Shown here: positions 44,395-56,727 of the stretch, piece by piece
Layout of the letters: each line of letters starts with the position of its first letter
How positions within the stretch are numbered: the first letter of the stretch is position 1
Assembly (NCBI RefSeq): GCF_000005505.3
Contig: NC_016131.3
Span: 3,100,001-3,164,000, forward strand
Length of the DNA stretch: 64,000 bases
Direction of reading: 5' to 3'
Source: Brachypodium distachyon
Taxonomy: Eukaryota > Streptophyta > Magnoliopsida > Poales > Poaceae
Made by a program: the position numbers and the translations under genes
The notes under the pieces: generated by a model
What the model saw: only the letters and a program-made list of their open reading frames with translations
Database searches by the model: none
What the model was told of the DNA's origin: nothing

Positions 44395-46417
44395 GTGCCC
44401 TTCATTTTCTGCATTGCCGATTTTGCCCTCTGAAACTTTATATCCATCTTCTTTTAAAAGCATCTTCATTATTCTGTCAGAGTAAATTGCACCTTTTATC
44501 ACCTAATTAGTTGCAGAATTGCTACTAAATCGTCTGAGAAAATAGTCGTTTCTCAATCTTCAAGCGCACACAATTTTTAAAACGTGCAACTATGCATTTT
44601 TCGTCAGATAAAAAAAACATTGTTCAAAATCGTCAACTTATAAAAATAAAATAAGAAATCCAAGTCCACTTAAAAAAGGTACGAGTTCTACTTCTGTACT
44701 TAAGATTTTGTTTCTCTCGGAGTTGCATGGTTGGTTCGATGGAGCTTTGGCCGTGTTCTTTCCGTTGGTCTCTCTCTTGTTCCTTGAGTAAAGCAAACTC
44801 AAAAGCTGGCTGTCAATCCAAGTCTTGATCATGGGGCTAGCTGTTCGATCTGTGAGTGCTGCCATGGGTAAGCGGTCTCTGCTAGCTGGTGCCTGCTGCT
44901 GTCAAGTTCTCTCGAGATCTCTTTCTTTTTGCGGAAGCAACTGCATGCATGCAAATAGACTGTAATAGATGGATCTTTTGTGGTGTGTGTAGGCACGTTT
45001 GGAGTAAACTTTTTTTAATGAATGCGAACGATCCAATGCGACAAAGATGTCTAGAACAGGCTTTACAGAATCACAGAGTACGTTTTCCTCTCTATCTCCA
45101 CACGTCTACTATGCGAGCCTGCTTCATGTACTAATAGGAGATTAGATTAGAAAGATCGTTTATATATCAATGTGCCCGAAAGAGTACCAAAGTTATCTAC
45201 TACTACAAAATAAATAAAAAGGTACCATGGTACCTTGGCCATGCATGTACGGCTAGAATGATGCAAGCTTGAACATCAAGTTATTACAATGTGCCTCGCC
45301 GAACGTGCGGATATATGACATGATTCGCGTACGTCATGATAACCAAAAACAAATTAATTGATTGAAATTAACTTGTGTTTTTTGAAATGTATATTTTTTA
45401 TCACAGAATTGGCACCAAAGTCTAGGAATAGGAATGGTCACTCGACTCGAAATTGTATACATTTGATAACTCAATTGGCAAAAGCGGGTAATTTTGGTTC
45501 CTTTCTCGGATTTTGAACAATTTTGACTCCATGTTAAGCGCTTTTTTACCGAATTTTCCACGTGGGATATCTCGATGGCATTAGATTCCTCTCAAAATGG
45601 TCCCTGGACTCGAAATTATACACATTTGATCCCTCAGCTATGCATCGTGGCATCCAACGTGGAATTTTTTTTAGAATAACCGTGCCCACGCGTGATGTCA
45701 AAAATGTCTAAAACCGAAAAATGACTAAAAATATCCGATTTTTCCAATTGAATGACCAAACGTATACGATATCGAGTCAATATTGCCAATGCGGTGACTC
45801 AATACATATGCATGAAAGACGAAATCTCGTACATGTTCTTAGCTATTAATTATGCTACGTAGATGACGAAACCTAGCAATATGAACCCCTATATATGATG
45901 ACCTTGATCGCCTATGGCTCCTTCCTACGACAAGGCCTGTTTTTGCCTTCACATGATCATAGCGATTTCGGAACGACTGGGCGTGCAATGATGCATGTAC
46001 AATTTTGACACGACGATGTGTGTTTTCGGTTGCACACTTGCGCGCTAATCTTCTTACTCTGGCCCACCGTCTGATTGTATCCGTGGTCGCAATAACAAGT
46101 TTGAACTAATAATCTAGAGTAACATAATCCACCGTAGTATTAAAAATAATTGTAAAAACGTCAACAGTTTAACATACTAGAGCAAATTAACATGCATGCA
46201 TGGTGACCAAATTAATTACACATGTACATATAATCATCGCTGAATCCCCATCGTTGAAACTTTAAAATTACAAGTAGTCCATCGATCGATCATCATCATC
46301 CCCGCACCCCATCAACTGCTACGTACGGATGAACTAATTAACACACGCATGCATGCAAATATACGATGCTTAATTAATTAACACCGATCGATCCCCATTA
46401 AAACCAAACCACATCGA
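44395..46417. other. Intergenic between phytocyanin and PsaD
   Basis: AT-rich. Contains one fold-back element, listed separately. No supported gene. Confidence 0.55.
45434..45790. mobile_element. Fold-back element with internal direct repeat
   Basis: The left arm GGTCACTCGACTCGAAATTG plus TATACATTTGATAACTCAATTGG is inversely matched by CCAATTGAATGACCAAACGT plus ATACGATATCGAGTCAATATTGCC at the right. A second copy of the left arm occurs in direct orientation at about 45598-45640. Confidence 0.5.
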
Positions 46418-47032
46418 TCAGACGTCGAAGGTGTTCTTGCCGGTGAACTTGACCTCAATCGGGCTAACATTCTTCCCGATGCTCCTGAAATTCTGCCCGA
46501 CGCCCTGCCTGCCGGCGTTCACCTTCTCCGGGTACACCCCGTCCTTGGGGTGGAGGTACTGCACCTCGCCGCTGGGGAAGACGCGGTAGAACTGGTAGGC
46601 GATCTTGTACTTGGAGCGGAGCCGGTTGCCGAGCGCCAGGCACTGCTCCTTGCGCGCCAGCTTGAGGAGGTTGGGCCCCTCACGCATGATGGCGGCGCCG
46701 CCCGTCGGCATCTCGAACACCTGCTCCTTGGGCGACGTCCACGTGATGACGTAGAATTCCTCGACCTGGGCTTTGCGGAGGAGCCCGCCCGTGCTGCCGC
46801 CGAAGATTGGGGATGGGGTTGAGGGGTCGAGCTGGGGCGGGACGAAGCCGGCGGGGGCTGGGGTGGCGACGGGAGCCGCCGGGGTTTCTGGGGCGGCGGC
46901 GTGGAGGGCGGTTGGGGCGCGGGAGGTGGGGGAAGGGAAGGCGAGGGAGCGGGGTTTGGGGGAGGAGGAAGGGGACCGGGTGGCGGCGAGGAGGTGGCGG
47001 GTGGCGGCGGAGGCTTGCGTGGCCATGGCCAT
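46418..47032 (-). CDS. psaD: Photosystem I reaction centre subunit II (PsaD), chloroplast precursor
   Basis: A single exon of 204 residues. Residues 1-~50 form a Ser/Ala/Arg-rich transit peptide ([20 protein letters not shown]). The Pro-rich mature N-terminus ([20 protein letters not shown]) leads into the conserved PsaD core ([78 protein letters not shown]). It ends GKNTFDV. PsaD sits on the stromal face of photosystem I and docks ferredoxin. ATG 47032 starts the typical MAMATQ leader, and the open frame upstream of it is untranslated leader. Plus-strand frames here are shadows. Confidence 0.97.
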   Translation of the reverse strand: MAMATQASAATRHLLAATRSPSSSPKPRSLAFPSPTSRAPTALHAAAPETPAAPVATPAPAGFVPPQLDPSTPSPIFGGSTGGLLRKAQVEEFYVITWTSPKEQVFEMPTGGAAIMREGPNLLKLARKEQCLALGNRLRSKYKIAYQFYRVFPSGEVQYLHPKDGVYPEKVNAGRQGVGQNFRSIGKNVSPIEVKFTGKNTFDV

Positions 47033-47149
47033 GGCGGGAGCTAGCTTAGCGAGAGCAAGGAGCGCGCGTGTGGGGGATGGATATGGATCGGAGTTGATGG
47101 AGGGAAGAAGAAGAAGGGGTGGCTGAGCTTTGGCTAAAGAGGGGATTGG

Positions 47150-47195
47150 GGGTGGAGAAGCGGATAAGGGGATATGAGGCCGGCCAATGGGGAGC
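47150..47195 (-). promoter_or_regulatory. PsaD promoter motifs: I-box and CCAAT
   Basis: GGATAAGG (47160 area, plus strand) is an I-box-like light-response motif, and GGCCAATGG lies about 20 bp further upstream. No TATA box was seen, which is common for photosystem nuclear genes. Function is inferred from motif only. Confidence 0.35.
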
Positions 47196-48899
47196 CCGGG
47201 TTTTGATACGGCCGGAGCGGGAGGCTTGGCGTGGCGACCACAGAAAACACAATACAAATCGCAGCGTGTCAACGTGCACTGGGGTCGCCGGTCGCGGTTT
47301 TCCGTGGATTTTCCTTCCACTCTGTATGTATCCGACGACGTTCTAGATCTTTTCCGTAAAGAGTTGCTTTAGTCGATTTAAGGTGAGAGCATTGGAAGCA
47401 CTACATGTAACGTGAAACACTGGCGTAACGTAAGTTGTATTGCTCCATAACCAGCTGCGACATTCATGTAGTGCTTACATTGTAGTAGAAGGTAAGTACA
47501 AGTACAAGGGCTGCCGAGTGTACAGGTGTGCCGTTGATTCAGGCCGGGAATTGGGGACGTTGTCACGTTGACTTGGCCCAAACAAAGGAGAGTAGACTAC
47601 TCTAATTTGGTCTTCCCTGGAAACCTGGAGAGCCTGTCTCCTAGTGGTACAGGCTTATGTTGCAGGCCGGGCTACAGGTGCGTATTACGTATTGGCTGGG
47701 CCGGCCTTTTCTGGGCCGGACAAGATCGGTAGAAACAATTTTTCCGAGGCAGGTAAACTGGCTCTAACGAAATTTGCTGAATTTGTTTTATGAATTTGGT
47801 GTAAAAAAATACACATGAAAGTATGATTAAATTTATCAGCGAAATAATTCAATAAGAAAAAACATGGGTACATGAAACGGGATTATCAGAAACATTCACG
47901 TTGTACCCCCTCCGTCCTAAATAAGAAGTCCTAGGTTTATAGAAAAGTCTAGAACTATAAATTACTTTTATGAAATCTTTCATCGTATGGCACCATCTTT
48001 ATCTCGCCTTCAGCATCGATATTCAGAGCCTTGATTCCACCTGATCATCATTGGGTCAGCTTGTTTCTGTTCGTACGATGTCTCACATACCAACCGATTC
48101 TACACTCTGTACATCATCGATGACCATAAGGATTTGCGCTAATCCGCTCCTCCCGTTGTCCATCGTCCGTCCGTGTGAGTCATCTTGTAGCTCGCTCGTG
48201 TCATCCTGCGTGCATGTTCTCTTTCAGAATGGTGAGAGGGCATGCCTGCTCAAATATGGGACAGCATGTCAACAAGCTCCCATTCACTCTCTGCCACATA
48301 TCCAGATGATGCTTGAAATGCTTGAAAACTAATGCATGACGGGAGTTGGCAGGAGACAAGGGTGATGACCTAAGGGGCCACGAAAAAGAAAAGAGGAAGA
48401 GAAAATACAAGGACATTTTGGTCTAAATTCCTACCGTGTTTCTGTAAGTTTCAAGAAGTTGATGTCGAATTTATCCGAAATTGGTTTTTCTCAGCAGCTT
48501 CTATTAATACAGAAAAATTGTCCTTGCAATGGCATTTAGCCAATTAATTATAAGGAAATAGTTTCTTGAATCTTCAAAATAATCGTATGAAAGAAAACCA
48601 TGCGGTTGCAAATATGGATCCTTTCAACACCCACGTTTTCTTCAACAAAACAAGTCTTAGAAAATATAGCCGCTGCACCCACGACCCAACCTAGGGCGCC
48701 AAAGCCAAACTGTAGACCAGAAAAACCCTGGACCATCCACGCCGTCCATCTCCGATCCTACGTCCACGGGCTTCCCCACGGCGAAGAGCAGCGGCCTCGA
48801 TATAGGAGGGAGTCGCTGCTTCGTCGGCCCTTCTCGCCAAAGGAAACGCAGCCCAGGAAGCAACAGCCTCATCTCCCCCCCTCCCAAGAACTCCCCTCT
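47196..48899. other. Intergenic, PsaD upstream to DUF1639 upstream
   Basis: Includes one arm of a Stowaway-like element (CCCCCTCCGTCCTAAATAAG at about 47906) with no clear partner. A GC-rich region from 48700 onward is the likely promoter and leader of the next gene. Confidence 0.45.
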
Positions 48900-49291
48900 C
48901 TGCTCCAAGCTCCGGCCCCCAATCTCCTGCAGATTTCTCCCCCGCGAATCGCCGGCGGAGCAGCGGATCTGCGAGCATTCTCTCGCCCCCTTCGGTCTCC
49001 TGGCGGCGCACGGGCGACCATGGCCTAGGGTTTTGCTCTCGCCCTCTCTCGCTGAACTGCTGGGAACCCGGCGCCGCTGGGCTAGACCGTGCCGGCGGCT
49101 GAGCTAGGGCGTGTTCGGGGCAGGTCGGGCGTGGCGGCGGCTGGTCGGGGAAGCAAGTCGGGCCTGGCGGCGCGCTGACCTGGGATAGGAGGAGGGCCAC
49201 GAGTGTTTGCGGCGGCAAGACCGGCAACCGGCAGCAGGACCTCCTCTGCTTCAGTTTCGGCTTCTGGTGGTTCGTTGCTCCGAATCCTGAG
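48900..49291 (+). other. 5' leader exon of DUF1639 gene
   Basis: A CT-rich leader ending in GAATCCTGAG|GTATAAACC (donor at 49292). The acceptor is TTTCAG at 49892, just before the coding exon. The start of transcription was not determined. Confidence 0.45.
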
Positions 49292-49899
49292 GTATAAACC
49301 CTAACTCACTGTTGATTCGTGGAGAAGTTGTGGATCCGGTTGGTGGCCAGTAGATCCGCTTGGTTTCGCCCTTCCTCGGTTTGATTATGTTGGTAGATGA
49401 GTTGAAATCCCTCCGTTAGCACTGTTACTTCTGGAGAAGAGGGACGTTTTTTTTTTGCCTTGCACCGGCAGTTTGTAGTGGGAGTATGTGCTTCTGACTT
49501 CCATTTTTTGTTGTAAAATAGTAGTACTCCGTATTTGTTTGGTTAATTGTTCATATTTATTGCAAAAACTTCTCCACAAACTATTGATGTGTTGCGTTTT
49601 GTTGTTGTTGCTAAACACTCAAACTGGCCATCACCGGCTTAACCAAACATTCAAAGTGACTCATCCAAGTCCATCAAATCTTGGTCGCCTGCCCACCCGT
49701 CTGCCCATCTTCAACCAAACTTAGTTTCAGTTTATACTTTGTACCCCAACTATGCTTTTACTACCAGCTAGAGGAGATTTAACAGTCACTCGAAGATGTC
49801 GAATCTACCCGTAGAGAACTATTTTATATATTTTTTAAATTCATTCTGGTCTGCAGTTTAGGATTTAGCTGCTGACGGATTTGCTCTTTCAGGATAACG

Positions 49900-50852
49900 A
49901 TGGATCAGGATAAGGAATCAAGACCCTCAAGGTCACCCAGTGAGCCAAACTTATTCCTGCAATGGGGCAGCCGGAAGCGGCTTCGCTGTGTCAAGACACG
50001 CGAAGATGGCTCGCCATCACCAGCTCGGTCTGATGTGCTTAGACGTACCATACCCCGAGTAAATCGGCCCCTTCTGGGTGGTGATGTTGCACAATTTCGT
50101 TCACCACGGCGCCCAAGCACTCTTCATAGCAGGTAATTCCCATACGCATATGCCCCTTTTGTGTAGCAGTGGAAAATGTCAAGAAATGCCTTAGTAGGGT
50201 GTCTCAACATGATGTTTGTCAGCAGGAAATCTGAGGCACAGGCGAGTGAGAACAGGCAGTCCATGTCGCTCTCGCCAGAGAAAGACCGGTATTACTCCAC
50301 TAGGGGTTCCCCATTTCATTTTGAGGGGAATGGTTTTGATTTCAATGGTGGAGTGGAAGAGAAGGGCACCACAGCTCTGCCAAGGTTCTTCATCTCACTG
50401 TCCAACAAGGAGAAAGAGGAGGACTTCATGGTAATGAAGGGCTGCAAGCTTCCACAGAGGCCGAAGAAGAGGCCAAAGTTGATGCAGAAGTCCTTGCTTG
50501 TAATGCTTTCTTCCACAAATTTAACTGCAAAGTTTTGCTCTTTTCAAAGCTGTGAATTGTGTTCATGCTCATTTCTAACACTCTTGTTTTTCACCGTTGT
50601 GCATGTCCATAGATGGTATGCCCAGGAGCATGGCTGTCAGACTTGTCACATGAGAGGTATGAAGTTAGAGAGAAGAAGAGTTCCAAAAAGGTAAACCTAG
50701 ACTGCAATCATTTCTGTTTGGTTGCAAGTAACCTAACTGTTCTCTTAGTTCAAATTTAAGTTCATCTGTGTACAGTTGTTAACACGTGCAAAATCATTCA
50801 GCAGAGGGCTAGAGGACTGAAGGCTCTGTGCATGGAGAGTGATTCAGAGTAG
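49900..50852 (+). CDS. DUF1639 family protein
   Basis: Four coding exons, 49900-50132, 50226-50499, 50613-50690 and 50805-50852, join in phase to give 210 residues. The N-terminal part is charged and Ser/Pro/Arg-rich (SEPNLFLQWGSRKRLRCVK). The family signature is spread over exons 2-4: LPQRPKKRPKLMQKSLL, then MVCPGAWLSDLSHERYEVRE, KKSSKK, and RARGLKALCMESDSE. DUF1639 is plant-specific, basic, of unknown biochemical role and probably nuclear. Intron 1 ends with CAGCAG at 50220-50225, so alternative acceptors would add or drop one serine. A 5'-leader intron precedes the ATG. Confidence 0.9.
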
Positions 50853-52811
50853 AGATTGAGGAGGGGGTCAATTTTTTTTGACTTGTGCTGGAGGCAGAAA
50901 GACAGCGGTACTTAAGTAGCAATGGTGGCTCTTTAACTAGACAAACCTCAGCAGCTAATTTAGCAGGGGGGATCAGTGCCTGCGCCCCTCCCTTATTCAC
51001 CCATGTTGTATGTCCATTATCCCACCCCCTTTTTTTTGTCGAGACTCGAAAGAAATTGTCACCTGGAACTATTGCACAATGACCAAATCAGTAATCTTAG
51101 ATTCTGCCTGATCTAGTGATCCTGCTCTAGTTTCGAAAAACGACCTAGGTTTGTGGGTTGGTTATGACTGATATTGCTGTGGTCACTTGGATGGAGGTTT
51201 TGTGGGCACCTGGTTGTTCATGCATGATCTTTCCACCTCTGTAGCCGGTGGTTGGTCGGTATACTGCTTAGACTACCCTTGTCTTGGGCTTTCAGAGTGG
51301 TTCGATGCCTCGGTAGTTTTTGTTTGGTGGCTCCGTTGGTTGGTGCTTATCTGGGACATAACCAATGGATGCCATCACCTCCATTTCGCAAGTTTAACCT
51401 ACCTCGTGAGGAAGAAGGAAAGAACTCTTCATTCTTTTAACAGCAAAGAAGGAAAAGACTCTTTGTCGAGCCTTTTTGCAGGCCTGTGGAAAAAACTCTT
51501 GAAATCTGAAATCTGCGGGGTTCCTAGACTCCCGACCTGTGCTAGAGCCCATGGACCTGTTCCTAAAGACCGCCGACGCTTCCGGCCTCGAAGATAATGC
51601 CAGCCCAGTAGATGAGAACATCTCGGTTCTCGACGAGGACGGGCTCAGCAGCTAGTCAGTCAGTCAACCCATGTCCAATGACTCCACTATCCAGTTTCTT
51701 CGCTCAAAAAAAAAGAAAAATCCAGTGTTTTCCTTCTTTTTTTCGGACGGAGGCAGCCCTAAATCGCCCGATGATCATGGACATGCCGCCCGTACGTACT
51801 CTGGAGTATGGTAAGTACACGCACTGTACAATCGGTAAGGACATACGGATCGAACCGGTCGCCACGGACCGTGAGACAGCTCGTCAACGGCTCAGCGCTG
51901 CTGCTCTTGCAAGAAACAATACGGCAGAGGAAGCAATGCAAGCTTGACTGGCCCGGCCCCGGACCCTGGGATCCGTCCATGGCTGAACCTGGCATGACAT
52001 GGATGATGGATCTTTGCTTGCTCCCCAGCCAGATAGCCAGGCCAAATCTTCCATCTTCAATGGCACCGATATGATCAATGGATATACGAAGCACATACAT
52101 ATCTTCTTTTTAATATTCTGGAGTACCGACTGTACATCCTTTTCCACCTTCATGTTAAACAAAACTATACCTGACACATTCAAACTGCCCATGAAGGAAT
52201 AATCAAAGAGGACAGATGTCTTGATGCTCTGATGGCTGTCCAGTACCCAGTACCAGCACAGTTATCAGTTGTTTGTTGGCATTGAGCATTTACCATTTGT
52301 CGGTTCATGGCACACAGGCTGCTGAACTAACGGGCAAAGTTTAAAAGCACGCAAGGCTTCCACAGCACCACAACACGACCAGTTCAAGGTTCACCGGTAA
52401 TTATACTGAATCTCTCCCGGACGCATTGCTCCTTTCGATGCGCCATAGTGGCATCCAAAGGAGAGAAAGTCGTCAAGAGAAATAATAAAAGCAAGGCACT
52501 AAGGCCCCCTTTGGTTAAGCCCAAGAGAGAGCATACTCCATGACCAGAAACAAGAGCCAAGTGAATCAACCATATAGGTGAAAGGAGGAAGAGGGTGGTA
52601 GGCCACAGCCACAGGCGCACCAACAACATGCCCATGCTTCTCTTCAGAAGACTGGCACAGAAAGAGGGAGGGGAAAAAAAGCTCGAGAGAAAAACTAGGA
52701 AAGCAACACTGGGACCCCATTCACATGACACACGCTAATCTAGGGCTAAGAAAAACTTGTGCAGATGGTGTATTACACTTGAATGGATCACTCAGTCAGG
52801 GTGTCTTCTGG
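50853..52811. other. Intergenic, 3' flanks of convergent genes
   Basis: Likely contains the 3' UTR of the DUF1639 gene. At 51480-51655 a coding-like stretch occurs (LWKKLLKSE in one frame, then LEPMDLFLKTADASGLEDNA to a stop at about 51655 in another), listed under findings. Nothing else is supported. Confidence 0.45.
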
Positions 52812-55598
52812 TCACTGGCAGCTTGCGCTCCTGCCGGGGCCTCCATAGTAGAAGTATGATCCCCAGTCGCCATTGTTGCCGTTCTGCACGTCGTAGCAGT
52901 TCGACTGCTCGGTGAATGTGCCCACCCCCTTGGGGGCCTTGAGGTTGTTGGTGTTGTCCACCACTTGTATGTTTTTGAAGTAGCTCGACTTGCTGAACCC
53001 TTCCTCTGGGAAGTGCCCGCTACCCATCTGTGTCGACGTGTGCACGCCGCCGGGCTGCGAGTTCACCACCTCCCCGCCCCACTCGATCATCGACGCACTG
53101 TCCGCGAGGTAGGAGAAGAGGAAGGACGGCCAGTAGCCGAGGACGTACTCCTTGCCAAACTGCATCCACCAGTGCCCCTCTTTCGGGTCCTGCTCAACAT
53201 AACATAAGCCTCAGAAATCGTTTAGATGACATGCGGCATTACAGTACCAGGCGTGTCAATGCTACGCAATCATTAGCACCGACATACCACAAACTAGACT
53301 TTGAGTAAAGGGGAACAAGGGTAGCCAGTTTAGCACCGAGATGCCGACATTCATGTTGCACTAAGCACTTAAGCAGGCCTATGTATGCACTCATCACCCG
53401 TGCTCAATAGAAATGAAAAACCACTTGACTTTCTATCTCAAACTCTTGCTTGTTGAGGTAAAAAGGTAGCAATGCTTCATGAGACTTCTTTTGACAAACA
53501 CAAGCTAGAGTAATCATCAAGGCTAAAAAAGGTTGTTGACAAAAGATGTATTATAACCACAGGGTTATGTGGGGGTACTAAAATAATTCCCCAGAGTTCA
53601 GTCAAGGTTTCAAGGAGCAAGAGTAAAGAAGAGCACAGGAGCAAGTTGGCAGAGACTCTCTGGCCTGCATGTTTGTGTCAAATTTCTCTGACCGTAAAAT
53701 AGGGCCTGGCATGTGTCATGTGTAGTGACTTGTATCTACATAGTCCTAGATTACCTTCCAGATGAGTATGCTGATGTCATATTGGGATCCGGAGTAGCCT
53801 GAGATGGGGAAGATGCTGGCTCCCATGGCGACCTCACTGTTGATCTGAACGAACCCTGCACATAGTATGTTGTAGCACCCTGTTGCCTGGTACGCGTCGC
53901 TCTACACAATGCAAAAGAATTGCATTTAGTGAACATCAACACGTCATAAACAAGCACATCCCACCAAATTGCAGGGGTTGATTTTGCTTACTGTCCAGTA
54001 GGTGAACAGCCTTGTGTGGTTGTCCCCGTAGAGGTCCGGACTAACCTGACGAATCAAAGAAGCAAAAAAGAAGTTCAGAGCTCGTGACACCAACCACAAC
54101 ACAGGAAGAGAGCTATGCTTCTATCAACCGCGAAAACGGTGCTGCATTTACTCTCTACATGAGCGATGGAACTGGAGGCAAAGCTCATGAAGCAGTTGTC
54201 TGTGTCTGGTTTACCTGCCAGCCAGCCTCGATGCTGTTGAGGTCTTCGCCGAATGTGCCACCCAAGATCCACAGCTGGGACAGACTGAACTCGTTGGGCT
54301 GCTCTATCTTGGGCTCCCACACGTTGATCGTCGCCTTGGCGCCATAGTACTTCTCGCCTTGCACGTACGATATCGCGTGCTGAAAACACAAATTCCACGG
54401 CCGGTGATTATGGATTATACGGCAGGCAGGCTCAATCAGGAACTCTGAAGATAGCTAGATGAGTACAAATACAATGTGGGAGGACGTACTTGATGGCCAC
54501 CCTCGTTGAGCATGGAAAGATCGACAGACATGGGGTTCGCCACCGTGTGCCGCTTCCTGCCGTACCGCCGGATCGAGCTCGCCCGGAGCAGGTCGTCCTT
54601 CTTGGTCCTCCGGACCGGCACGGTGCCTTCCGGGCACCTGCCCTTCTGGTGCCACAGCTGAACCATAGGCCTCTCGCCGTCGCCGGAGGAGGCCACATTG
54701 GCCTTGGATTCGTCGAACAGGCCTTCCGGGTGGTAGTTCGGCCTCATCTGGAGCAAGCCAAAATGCTTTAGGAATAAACCATAATCGAAACCATGGCTTG
54801 TACTGACGCAGTTGGAGTCAAATTTACCTGGATAGTGTGGTTCTTGAGGAAAGGGTGGTCGAAAGCCGGCTGGTGTGAGATGTGCACGCAGTCTATGATG
54901 TCCCCATCAGGGCTCTGCTCCATCGATTCAGAAAACCAAAATTAGCTGTGTTTGAGCAAGGATTGGGAGAGAACAGTATTGCAAAAAGACAGTAGTTTGG
55001 CATCCACTGAAGACTAAGAATTAGCACAAAAGTTATGCAATAAAGAAATTCGTGCAAGAACAAACACAAAGTGCCACCAGGAGGGGGGAGTGGGGTATCT
55101 TTCCTGTAAAATTTACACTGGTATGCTTAATGTGGCCAAAAGAAAGATGAGGACTTTTGCACGAAATGGTATAAAGACTAAAGAGAAAGAGCGAATCTCC
55201 CCCCAAGAACAAACCACACAAAAAGCCCCGGAGAAAGGCCATCCTTTTGAATTAGATTAGAACTTTAAGAGATTAGCCAAGAAACTGCAGCTGCCATCTC
55301 GCTCAAATCCCTCCCAAATGCAGCTCCTTACAAACGCTAGCTTCGACTGGGAAGGGAAGGAATCCCCATCGAGAAAAGCCATTCAAATCTTGAGAAGAAG
55401 AGCGACAGCAAGAAGACAATCTCGAAGGGACCTACGCACCTCGATGCTCTTGACCGCGGGCTTGTTGAGGCGCTTGAGGTGCCGGTGCATCCTGGCTTCG
55501 GGCGACCTCGCCGCGGCGGCGCACGAGAGGCACATCACTGCCGCCGCGGCCGCCGCCACCATCAGGCGCGCGACGACACGCACACGCGCGGTGGCCAT
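52812..55598 (-). CDS. Neprosin-domain (DUF239) secreted protein with N-terminal activation domain
   Basis: Seven phase-0 exons, 55598-55440, 54914-54828, 54747-54490, 54379-54215, 54045-53992, 53901-53755 and 53189-52812, encode 415 residues. A signal peptide ([15 protein letters not shown], residues 12-26) precedes the neprosin activation region ([47 protein letters not shown]). The neprosin domain starts near residue 185 with [20 protein letters not shown]. It includes [39 protein letters not shown] and [19 protein letters not shown]. Neprosins are glutamic peptidases that cleave after proline. The Glu in IEAGW and one in EWGGEV are the likely catalytic pair, inferred from family memory. 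Whether this member is active is unknown. Exon-intron phases are unusually regular. Confidence 0.94.
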
Positions 55599-56108
55599 GG
55601 GCGGCGCTCCGCTCCTCCGCCGCCTCCCCTGCCCCCTCTCGCTCCCGGCTCCGGCTAAAACTCTGAAGACAGAAAATCCCTTCTCTCTCTACCAAAGACG
55701 ACCCACGCCGCCGGGGACCGCCGCCGCCGCAAGGCCGGCTCCGAGGGCCTGCCTGCGAATTTCGAAACAATGCGGGGGGTGGGGATGGGATGGGATCAGC
55801 AGTGGCACGCTCTCTCGCCGCTTCTTGGGCGCCTCGCCGTCTCGGGTTGGGAGGGATGGGGAGCGGCCGCTAGCGCCTAGTGGTAGTAGTGGGCAGTGTA
55901 GGGAGACCCGGCTGTACTAGTTGGTGGCAAGAGAGAGGGCTAGAGGAGCACTCTCGCTCGCACGCTGCAACTTTTGCCGTTTTCCGAGCTTTAACTTCCC
56001 TGTATTCCTGGACCGAAATGCCCCTTCCTGGTTCGAAAATTACTTGGGGGCACCCGGAGTACAACATGGCGGTCTCGGTGAGACTAGGGCTACTCTGATT
56101 CAAATAAA

Positions 56109-56194
56109 TATTCACTCCGTCTCGAAATAATTGACTTGAATTATTTTGAATTCTTATACAAATTCACGTCATTTATTTTAGGACGAAGAAAGTA
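56109..56194. mobile_element. Stowaway-like MITE
   Basis: TATTCACTCCGTCTCGAAATAA at the left and TTATTTTAGGACGAAGAAAGTA at the right are imperfect inverses, about 85 bp apart. Confidence 0.5.
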
Positions 56195-56490
56195 CATAAG
56201 AATTTTGAAGGATTTAAATTCTAAAGACCATTTTCTTTGCTGGTCGTTTCATGCACAGTGCTAGAATCGTTGAGAATTTTTTTATGGATCTTTTGCACTC
56301 TATTTTTGAAGGAAATCTCCATTCAAACTTCTATGTTAGAATTCATTTGTTTTTTTGTTCTTATCCTAAAAGAAGGAAATTCATTTGTTTTTTTGTGGTG
56401 TGTTAAACATTCCTTGGATACTAATTCTGTACTTTTCAATCTTATAGGATTATCTTCGAATGATTCTTAAGAAAAATATGCAACATTGAT

Positions 56491-56727
56491 GCTCCCTCCA
56501 TTCCAAAATATACATTTCATAAGTTGACTGTCAGATTTTCAAAAGTTTAACCAAGCTTATAGCAAAAAATATTCAGTGTCAAACCAAGATAGTATGCAAA
56601 TATATTTCACAATTGATATTATGATCTTGATCCAACACTGCATGTGTTGGTATTTTTGTTATAAGACTGACCAAATTTAAGACAATCAACAAAAGTTGTA
56701 CGTCTTATTTTTATAATGGAGAGAGCA
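56491..56727. mobile_element. Stowaway-like MITE
   Basis: GCTCCCTCCATTCCAAAATA and TATTTTTATAATGGAGAGAGC are inverse ends of a 237-bp AT-rich element with long complementary arms (AGTTGACTGTCAGATTTTCAA-like and its partner). Confidence 0.65.

Noticed and set aside
44232..44447. N-terminal extension of the phytocyanin frame
   Set aside because: It runs past a TATA box, and the internal ATG at 44231 directly precedes the signal peptide.
46550..47126. Plus-strand frames of 80-117 codons
   Set aside because: Antisense to PsaD, which is certain from its conserved core.
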